21,401 nucleotides of DNA from CAZEVY01 sp964515555 (lineage in GTDB: Bacteria > Acidobacteriota > Terriglobia > Bryobacterales > Bryobacteraceae). A program made the position numbers and the translations under genes. The stretch lies in contig CAZEVY010000094.1 in NCBI GenBank assembly GCA_964515555.1, positions 1 to 21,401 of the forward strand, given 5' to 3'. Below are positions 1 to 6,552 of the stretch, one piece after another; position 1 is the first letter of the stretch, and each line of letters begins with the position of its first letter. A model generated the notes under the pieces. That model made no database searches and had not been told where the DNA came from. It saw nothing but the letters and a program-made list of their open reading frames with translations.

Positions 1-6
1 AACCCC

Positions 7-945
7 GTGGCGACCCCGGTGACCAATCCGCTTCCCGCCAAGATCGCCGCCGGCGGACTGCGGCGCGACACCGACCTCTCGGCCGCCGAGCTCCAGCAAC
101 TGCTCGCGCTCGCCGAGCAGGTGAAGCGCGCCCCGGCGCGATTCCGCAAGGCGCTCGACGGGCGCTACCTGAGCCTGCTGTTCGAGAAGCCCTCGCTGCG
201 CACGCGCCTCACCTTCGAGCTGGCGATGAAGCAGCTCGGGGGCGACGCGGTGGTCTCTTCCGGACCGGTGGCCGAGCGCGAGCCGGTGCGCGACGTGGCG
301 CGCAATCTCGACCGGTGGACGAACGCCATCGTGGCGCGCGTGTTTTCGCAGGACACCATCGAGGAGCTGGCGCGATGGTCGGCCGTGCCCGTCGTCAACG
401 CGCTCAGCAATCTCTACCATCCCTGCCAGGCGCACGCCGACCTGCTGACGATGCGCGAGCGCTTCGGCCGCCTGCGCGGGCTGAAGCTGGCCTACATCGG
501 CGACGGCAACAACGTCTCGCACTCGCTGCTGCTCAACGCGCCGCGCCTGGGCGTCGACGTCACCGTGGCGGCCCCGGCGGGCTTCGAGCCGAAGGAGGCC
601 ATCGTCGAGGAGGCGCGCGAGCTGAGCGACGGCGCGCGGGTCGAGGTGACCAACGACGTGCGCGAGGCCGTCGGCGGAGCGCACGCGGTCTACACCGACG
701 TCTGGGCGAGCATGGGGCAGGAGGCCGAGCGCGAGCGGCGCACGGCGGCGTTCCGCTCCTACCAGGTGGACGAGGCGCTGATGGCGCGGGCGCGGGAGGA
801 CGCGGTATTTCTGCACTGCCTGCCGGCGCGCCGCGGCGAGGAGGTCGCTGAAGGGGTGATCGATTCGCCGCAGTCGGCGGTCTTCGACCAGGCCGAGAAT
901 CGCCTGCACGTGCAGAAGGCGCTGCTGCTGATGCTGCTGGCGTGA
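7..945 (+). CDS. argF: Ornithine carbamoyltransferase
   Basis: Predicted cytosolic enzyme that joins carbamoyl phosphate and ornithine to give citrulline, the sixth step of arginine synthesis. The 312-residue length is normal for the family. The carbamoyl-phosphate loop reads FEKPSLRTR (residues 59-67), with Leu where many homologues have Thr. HPCQ lies at 138-141, the ornithine-binding SMG loop DVWASMG at 231-237, and the catalytic HCLPARRG at 270-277. The HCLPA motif and the SMG loop favour ornithine over N-acetylornithine or aspartate as substrate. The GTG at base 7 is the only start visible because the window begins here, so a start further upstream cannot be excluded. It is the first of four closely spaced arg genes; argG follows after 34 bases. 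The earlier genes (argC/J/B/D) are not in the window. Confidence 0.95.
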   Translation: MATPVTNPLPAKIAAGGLRRDTDLSAAELQQLLALAEQVKRAPARFRKALDGRYLSLLFEKPSLRTRLTFELAMKQLGGDAVVSSGPVAEREPVRDVARNLDRWTNAIVARVFSQDTIEELARWSAVPVVNALSNLYHPCQAHADLLTMRERFGRLRGLKLAYIGDGNNVSHSLLLNAPRLGVDVTVAAPAGFEPKEAIVEEARELSDGARVEVTNDVREAVGGAHAVYTDVWASMGQEAERERRTAAFRSYQVDEALMARAREDAVFLHCLPARRGEEVAEGVIDSPQSAVFDQAENRLHVQKALLLMLLA

Positions 946-979
946 AGCCCGCGCGCGCGGCGCGCCATACTGGAATTCT

Positions 980-2182
<1,203 letters not shown>

Positions 2183-2186
2183 CGCG

Positions 2187-3569
2187 ATGAAGCTCTGGGG
2201 CGGCCGGTTCGACGAAGGCCCGTCGGAGGTCTTCGAGCGCTTCTCCGGCTCGCTCCACTTCGACCGGCGGCTGCTCGAGGCGGACGTGCGCGGGTCGCAG
2301 GCGTTCGCGCGGGCCCTGGAGCGCGCCGGGATTCTCACGGGCGGGGAGCGCGAGCGGATCGTGGCGGCGTTCGACCGCATCCTCGCTGATTCCGCGGCGC
2401 CGGCCTTCTTCGAGAGCGCGAGCGACGAGGACGTCCACACGCTGGCGATCCGCAAGCTCGGCGAGCTGGAGCCGGAACTGGCGGCGAAGATCCACACGGG
2501 GCGCAGCAGAAACGAGCAGGTCTCACTCGACACGCGATTGTGGCTGCGCGGGGAGATCGACCGCATCCGCGCGCGGCTGGTGGATCTGATGGAGGCGCTG
2601 GTGGGGCTGGCGCGGCGCCATCCGGACGCGGTCGTGCCGGGCTACACGCACCTGCGGCGGGCGCAGGCGGTGCTGTGGCCGCACTATCTCCTCGCGTACT
2701 TCGAGATGTTCGCGCGCGACTGGGAGCGGCTGGGGGAGGCCCGGCGGCGGACGAGCGTGCTGCCGCTGGGGTCGGGGGCGCTGGCCGGGAGCGGGTTTCC
2801 GTTCGACCGCGAGGCGATCGCGCACGACCTGGGATTCGAGGCCGTGTCGCGCAACAGCATGGACGTATCGGCGGACCGCGACTTCGCGCTCGACTTCCTG
2901 CACGCCGCCTCGACCTCGATGCTGCACCTGAGCCGGCTGGCGGAGGATTGGATTCTGTATTCGAGCGACGAATTCGGGTGGCTGGAGCTGGCGGACGCCG
3001 TGACGAGCGGGTCGTCGCTGATGCCGCAGAAGAAAAATCCCGATTCACTGGAGCTGATTCGGGGGAAATGCGGGCGGGTATTTGGCTGTTATTCGTCGTT
3101 ATTCGTGACAATGAAGGGGCTGCCCTCGACCTACAATCGCGACATGCAGGAGGATAAGGAGCCGCTGTTCGAGGCGGCCGACCAGTGGGCGGCGTCGCTC
3201 GAGATGGCGCGGGTGGTGGCGGAATCGGCGAAGCTGCGCGGGGAGGCGCCGGCCAGGGCGGCCGAAGAGAGCTGGGTAGTGGCGACCGATCTCGCCGAGG
3301 CGCTGGCTCGCGCGGGTGTGCCGTTCCATCGCGCGCATCAGCTTGTTGGGAAGCTCGTGTTGGAAAGCGTGAAGGCGGGGAAGGCGCCGTCGGCGTGGAC
3401 GGCGGTGGATCTGGCGGCGTTCGCGCCGGAGTTCACGGCGGAGATGGCGCGCCTGCTGGCCCCGGCGGAGGGGATGAAGTCGCGCGAGATTCCGGGTGGC
3501 ACGGGTCCGCGCACGGTGGCGGCGGCATTGGACGAGGCTTCGCGGCGCCTCGATGAAATGCGGCGATGA
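2187..3569 (+). CDS. argH: Argininosuccinate lyase
   Basis: Splits argininosuccinate into arginine and fumarate, the last step of the pathway. It belongs to the fumarase/aspartase superfamily. The N-terminus MKLWGGRF is typical of ArgH. HTGRSRNEQ lies near residue 100, and the superfamily signature loop GSSLMPQKKNP is at 275-285, carrying the catalytic serine. The 460-residue length is standard. The ATG is 4 bases after the argG stop, and the 3' end overlaps argR by 4 bases (ATGA), so translational coupling on both sides is likely. Confidence 0.97.
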   Translation: MKLWGGRFDEGPSEVFERFSGSLHFDRRLLEADVRGSQAFARALERAGILTGGERERIVAAFDRILADSAAPAFFESASDEDVHTLAIRKLGELEPELAAKIHTGRSRNEQVSLDTRLWLRGEIDRIRARLVDLMEALVGLARRHPDAVVPGYTHLRRAQAVLWPHYLLAYFEMFARDWERLGEARRRTSVLPLGSGALAGSGFPFDREAIAHDLGFEAVSRNSMDVSADRDFALDFLHAASTSMLHLSRLAEDWILYSSDEFGWLELADAVTSGSSLMPQKKNPDSLELIRGKCGRVFGCYSSLFVTMKGLPSTYNRDMQEDKEPLFEAADQWAASLEMARVVAESAKLRGEAPARAAEESWVVATDLAEALARAGVPFHRAHQLVGKLVLESVKAGKAPSAWTAVDLAAFAPEFTAEMARLLAPAEGMKSREIPGGTGPRTVAAALDEASRRLDEMRR

Positions 3570-4000
3570 ACAAGAAGCTGCGCCAGGCGAGGATTCTGAA
3601 GCTGATCGGCGCCGGCGGGATTCACACGCAGGAGGAGCTGGCGCGGGCGCTGGCGCGGGTGGGCGTGCAGACGACGCAGGTGACGCTGTCGCGCGACATC
3701 CACGAGCTGGGGCTGGTGAAGACGCCGCACGGGTACCGGCAGATGGGCGCCGCGAGCGCGGGTCCGCCGCTGGCGACGATGGCGGCGGAGTTTCTGACCG
3801 AGGTGAAGGTGGCGCAGAATCTGGTGGTGCTGCGCACGACGCCGGGCAACGCGAATTCGCTCGCTGTCGCGCTCGATCGGGAGGAGTGGGCGGACGTGAC
3901 GGGGACGATCGCGGGCGACGACACGGTGCTGGTGATCGCGCCGGACAAGGGGTCGGCGGCGCGGGTAGAGGTGCGGCTGCGGGAGATGATTGGGTCGTGA
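3566..4000 (+). CDS. argR: Arginine repressor ArgR
   Basis: DNA-binding regulator that senses arginine and represses arginine synthesis genes in related systems. The 144 residues show the usual two parts. An N-terminal winged helix has its recognition region near residues 35-52 (QTTQVTLSRDIHELGLVK). The C-terminal oligomerisation and arginine-binding domain has TTPGNAN at 91-97 and GTIAGDDT at 113-120; the paired aspartates contact arginine in characterised family members. It is the last gene of the operon, and its ATG overlaps the argH stop. Being co-transcribed with the genes it would control suggests autoregulation, but the operator would lie upstream of the window and cannot be checked here. 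Confidence 0.95.
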   Translation: MNKKLRQARILKLIGAGGIHTQEELARALARVGVQTTQVTLSRDIHELGLVKTPHGYRQMGAASAGPPLATMAAEFLTEVKVAQNLVVLRTTPGNANSLAVALDREEWADVTGTIAGDDTVLVIAPDKGSAARVEVRLREMIGS

Positions 4001-4006
4001 ATGATA

Positions 4007-4089
4007 TGGCCGCAGATGAACGCAGATTAACGCAGATGGGACAATCCTTTCAATCTTAATCTGTGTTCATCGGCATTCATCTGTGGCCG
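4007..4089. repeat. Intergenic palindromic repeat with 10-bp period
   Basis: The left arm (4011-4037) holds three direct copies of CGCAGATNNN at exact 10-base steps (4011, 4021, 4031). The right arm (4056-4089), read on the minus strand, has the related units CACAGATGAA, TGCCGATGAA and CACAGATTAA, also at 10-base steps. The arms are imperfect inverted complements with a central spacer of about 18 bases, so either strand can form a long hairpin. It starts 7 bases after the argR stop and ends about 80 bases before the toxin stop, so it lies between converging genes. The motif resembles dispersed intergenic repeats that recur in several bacterial phyla; that resemblance is recalled, not tested here. 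Confidence 0.8.
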
Positions 4090-4169
4090 GTAAATTCTAT
4101 TCGGGACAGGATACGAATGCGACCTCCACGATTGGATGTGTGAGGAGCGGGTCATGCCGCAACGCGCGA

Positions 4170-4529
4170 TCAAGCCAGCGGTACGACCTTCGACGCGAGC
4201 ATACGCCGGTCGCGGGTCACCAGCGGCGTTCCGTGACGAATGCTGGTCGCGGCGATGATCTCGTCGGCGGGGTCGGAGCGAAAATCGAGGCTGGCGAGAT
4301 GGCGGCACACTTCCAAATCGAGGGGAAAGATGACGACGGGCGCCAGGGCGCGGGCAAACTCCGCCGAATCGATATCCATCTCGATTCTTCCCAACTGAGC
4401 CAGCTTAGTAAGCTCCCATAAAACGATCGCGGAAATCGCCCATTGGTCCCCGGCAAGCAATCGATTCTCGCGTGCCGTCAACCGGCCCCCGAGCGCATGG
4501 ATCAGGATGTGCGTGTCAAGATTCAGCAT
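4170..4529 (-). CDS. vapC: PIN-domain toxin, VapC family
   Basis: Predicted ribonuclease toxin of a type II toxin-antitoxin pair. It has 119 residues with the PIN acidic set in order: D5 in LDTHILIHAL, E39 in VLWE, D86/D89 in SDPADEIIAAT, and D107 in LVTRDRRM. These residues bind divalent metal in characterised VapC proteins. The DPADxxIAAT stretch is typical of VapC partners of Phd/YefM-type antitoxins. The ATG lies inside the last codons of the upstream antitoxin (14-base overlap), which sets the start and implies coupling. The gene appears intact. The RNA target cannot be inferred from sequence. Confidence 0.88.
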   Translation of the reverse strand: MLNLDTHILIHALGGRLTARENRLLAGDQWAISAIVLWELTKLAQLGRIEMDIDSAEFARALAPVVIFPLDLEVCRHLASLDFRSDPADEIIAATSIRHGTPLVTRDRRMLASKVVPLA

Positions 4530-4734
4530 CCCACTTCACCCCGGTCGAGAGGATGTCGCCGCGAACCTTGATTCTGCCCTTCAGGCTGCCAATGAGCGAA
4601 GCGCAGCTCTGGTTCGCTGGAAGCAGGCGGCCCACAGGCTTGCCGTGCTTGGTGATGACGATTCCGTCGGCGTCGAGACGATCGAGCAGGGAAAGACACT
4701 GCTCCTTGAATTTCGAGGCGCTGATGGTCCGCAC
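4516..4734 (-). CDS. Phd/YefM-type antitoxin of the PIN toxin
   Basis: The 72-residue protein begins MRTISASKFKEQCLSLLDRL and has KHGKPVGRLLP near 29-39, the usual N-terminal DNA-binding and dimer part of Phd/YefM antitoxins. The C-terminal part (LKGRIKVRGDI near 51-61) looks like the toxin-neutralising tail found in partners of PIN toxins. The start is a GTG at 4734; an in-frame TAG four codons upstream leaves no other start. It overlaps the toxin gene by 14 bases, antitoxin first, the normal order for such pairs. The complex probably represses its own promoter, as in family members. A CATAAT-like -10 lies just upstream on the minus strand, but no convincing -35 was seen. Confidence 0.85.
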   Translation of the reverse strand: MRTISASKFKEQCLSLLDRLDADGIVITKHGKPVGRLLPANQSCASLIGSLKGRIKVRGDILSTGVKWDAES

Positions 4735-4883
4735 GAGTCCATCCTAACAGATAAGCCACATATTATGACCAGTCACTTTTTCCGTCCACATGGCACTGAT
4801 GACGAAGGCGCTCTTTCGGTGGCTTTACCTGGCGCTGGCGGAATAGTCGGGGCCATCTTTCGATAAGCACCACAAGAAAGTGG

Positions 4884-4911
4884 TTGACAAATTCGAATGC
4901 GCCCCTATAAT
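4884..4911 (+). promoter_or_regulatory. Near-consensus sigma70-type promoter
   Basis: TTGACA (4884-4889) and TATAAT (4906-4911) are both perfect matches, separated by 16 bases. It stands out against very GC-rich surroundings. The predicted start of transcription is near 4918. The next item downstream is not a clear protein gene but a series of hairpins and a tRNA-like element, so it probably drives a stable RNA. It could also contribute to transcription of the slipin gene about 430 bases on. Confidence 0.75.
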
Positions 4912-4917
4912 CGTAAA

Positions 4918-5024
4918 GAGTGAGGTCAATGCTTATGCACGCCTATGGTCGAGGTTCGAAAAGCCTCGCCGGTGCGGCTTCCCTGAAGCACCGCATGCCG
5001 GCGTGCGTCGGCGACTTCGCTGTC
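4918..5024 (+). ncRNA. Structured RNA leader before the tRNA-like element (putative)
   Basis: This stretch lies between the predicted transcription start and the tRNA-like body. It can form a 7-bp hairpin at 4950-4956/4962-4968 with a CGAAA loop, a 6-bp hairpin at 4970-4975/4988-4993, and a near-palindrome GCATGCC/GGCGTGC at 4993-5006. GCTGTC at 5019-5024 is complementary to GACAGC at 5103-5108, which would close a stem around the tRNA-like element. No known RNA family was recognised. A 61-codon open frame (ATG at 4929) runs through it, but its 3' half is simply the tRNA-like sequence translated. Confidence 0.35.
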
Positions 5025-5096
5025 ACGCTCGTAGCTCAATTGCAGAGCACCGATCAGTTGAATCGGCGGTTGCGGGTTCGAATCCCGCCATTGAGT
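5025..5096 (+). tRNA. tRNA-like element, probably degenerate (anticodon position GTT, Asn)
   Basis: Three arms of a tRNA are clear: D stem GCTC/GAGC (5034-5037/5045-5048), a 5-bp anticodon stem CCGAT/ATCGG (5050-5054/5062-5066) with a 7-base loop, and a perfect T arm GCGGG-TTCGAAT-CCCGC (5072-5088). The anticodon position reads GTT. The invariant U33 is A, position 37 is G, and the D loop lacks the second of the paired Gs. The expected acceptor strands ACGCTCG and CATTGAG do not pair, unless the ATT at 5090-5092 is treated as an insertion. GCTCAAT (5034-5040) can instead pair with ATTGAGT (5090-5096), at the cost of the D arm. It is either a decayed tRNA-Asn or a tRNA-like regulatory RNA; function as a normal tRNA seems unlikely. 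Confidence 0.5.
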
Positions 5097-5137
5097 CTGG
5101 TCGACAGCCAATAACACGCTGATCCGGGCACGCCCCG

Positions 5138-5152
5138 TCCGGTTCGACCGGA
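5138..5152 (+). terminator. Hairpin after the tRNA-like element
   Basis: TCCGGT-TCG-ACCGGA forms a perfect 6-bp stem with a 3-base loop, 42 bases after the tRNA-like body. No T tract follows, so it could be an RNA processing or stability element rather than an intrinsic terminator. The remaining bases to 5337 show only the ribosome site of the next gene. Confidence 0.3.
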
Positions 5153-5337
5153 GGCGGCGGCCGTTGCCCTGAGCTTCCTGGAAACTGCCACCTACAACAC
5201 GAAGGCCGGAGTGTCCGCGCCCGCGGCGACGCCGAGGCCGAGTCGCGACGTGCGCTCATAGGGAACGCCCGCGGCGGCTGTCGTGGGGCAGGCCCGGGTC
5301 ATCGAAACAAACGATTCGAAGAGGGAGGTGGACGACA

Positions 5338-6465
5338 ATGCTGATCCTGACGCGCATCCTGGTTGGGGACCAGGAGCGCATTCTGATGAATTCCCGCGGG
5401 CGCTTCGTGACCATCCTGGAGCCGGGCGAGCACTGGGTATGGACGCTGGGGCGCGACATCCGCACCGAGACGCACGAGATCCGCAAGCTGGTTTTCACCA
5501 GCGAGTGGTCCGACTACCTGGTGAGGGAGCGCGCCGAGCTCGTGGCGCGGCTCTTCACGCTGGTGGAGACCGGCGACTCCCAGGTGGCCATCATCCGCCT
5601 CGACGGAAAGGTCGCCGGGGTGCTGGAGCCGGCGCGGCGCGTGCTGTACTGGCGCGGGCCGGTGGAGGTGTCGGCCGAGACGATCGACGTGAAGGCGGCG
5701 CCGGAGGTTCCGCAGCGGCTGGCGATGGCGCTGGCGCGGCTGGGGACCGAGGCGCGCGTGACCTGGGCGCAGGTGGAGGAGGGGAAGACGGCGCTGCTGT
5801 TCGTCGAGAACCGCTTCGTGCGCGCCCTGGAGCCGGGGATGCACGCGTTCTGGAACGCGGCGTCGCCGCGCGTCGAGGTGGTGGACCTGCGTTTGCAGGC
5901 GATGGAGGTCGCGGGTCAGGAGATCCTGACTTCGGACAAGGTAGCCATTCGCGTGAACCTGTGGGCGACCTACCAGGTGGTGGACGCGGTGAAGGCGCGC
6001 CAGTCGCTGAAGGACGCGACCGATCACCTGTACAAGACGTTGCAGCTGGCCGTGCGCCAGACGCTCGGGAAGCGGACGCTGGAACAGATCCTGGAGGAGA
6101 AGACCGCCATCGACGAGTCGGTGGCGGGAGAGGTCCGCCGGGAGATGGAGCAGTACGGGGTCCGCGTCGGGTCCATCGCTCTGAAGGACATCGTGCTTCC
6201 GGGCGAGGTGCGCGACATCCTGAACCAGGTGGTGACGGCGGAGAAGCAGGCGCAGGCCAACCTGATCCGCCGGCGCGAGGAGACGGCGGCCACGCGGTCG
6301 CTGTTGAACACGGCGCGGCTCATGGAGGGGAACCCGCTGCTGGTTCGCCTGAAGGAGCTGGAGACGCTGGAGGCGGTCGCGGCCAAGGTGGATAAGATCA
6401 CCATCCACGAAGGCTTCGACGGTCTGCTTCAGAAGCTGGTGAGTTTGCGCGGGGAGAATAGCTGA
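5338..6465 (+). CDS. Slipin/SPFH (band 7) family protein
   Basis: The 375-residue protein belongs to the slipin group of the stomatin/prohibitin (SPFH) superfamily, membrane-associated scaffolds whose bacterial role is poorly known. The SPFH core runs from about residue 145 to 300 (EILTSDKVAIRVNLWATYQV, then QTLGKRTLEQILEEK), followed by a helical, probably coiled-coil tail (EKQAQANLIRRREETAATRS). The N-terminal 110 residues contain two further copies of the unit that opens the core: residues 9-35, 76-105 and 146-172 each end in a LEP...W block. No clear N-terminal membrane helix is present. The ATG has a strong ribosome site (GGGAGGTGG, about 8 bases upstream). It stands alone and converges on the kinase gene. 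Confidence 0.88.
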   Translation: MLILTRILVGDQERILMNSRGRFVTILEPGEHWVWTLGRDIRTETHEIRKLVFTSEWSDYLVRERAELVARLFTLVETGDSQVAIIRLDGKVAGVLEPARRVLYWRGPVEVSAETIDVKAAPEVPQRLAMALARLGTEARVTWAQVEEGKTALLFVENRFVRALEPGMHAFWNAASPRVEVVDLRLQAMEVAGQEILTSDKVAIRVNLWATYQVVDAVKARQSLKDATDHLYKTLQLAVRQTLGKRTLEQILEEKTAIDESVAGEVRREMEQYGVRVGSIALKDIVLPGEVRDILNQVVTAEKQAQANLIRRREETAATRSLLNTARLMEGNPLLVRLKELETLEAVAAKVDKITIHEGFDGLLQKLVSLRGENS

Positions 6466-6496
6466 TCGCGACGGCGATCCTCCTTAGTGCATGTGG

Positions 6497-6528
6497 TCCG
6501 GGCGGCGGTTTGAGGGTCGCCGTCCGGG
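6497..6528. terminator. GC-rich hairpin between convergent genes
   Basis: CCGGGCGGCG (6498-6507) pairs with CGCCGTCCGG (6518-6527) through 10 base pairs, one of them G-U, around a 10-base loop. It lies 32 bases after the slipin stop and 25 bases from the kinase stop on the other strand, so it could end transcription from both sides. No clear T tract is visible, so termination is inferred from position. Confidence 0.45.
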
Positions 6529-6552
6529 CTAATCCCGACGTCAGGGCTCTCG

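Noticed and set aside
7..945. N-acetylornithine carbamoyltransferase instead of ArgF
   Set aside because: The SMG loop and HCLPA motif with ordinary HPCQ context fit ornithine carbamoyltransferase. No acetylornithine-type features were seen.
4011..4089. Possible CRISPR array
   Set aside because: Units are 10 bases with no spacers, arranged as an inverted repeat; no cas genes nearby.
4929..5114. 61-codon open frame (MLMHAYGRGS...) after the strong promoter
   Set aside because: The second half is the tRNA-like element in translation (RVRIPP is the usual product of a T arm), and the ribosome site is poor. A peptide is not excluded, but RNA is the better reading.
5115..5258. Open stretch ending ...PSRDVRS and a stop, before the slipin gene
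   Set aside because: No start codon in a sensible place and no motif. It does not resemble a tmRNA tag.
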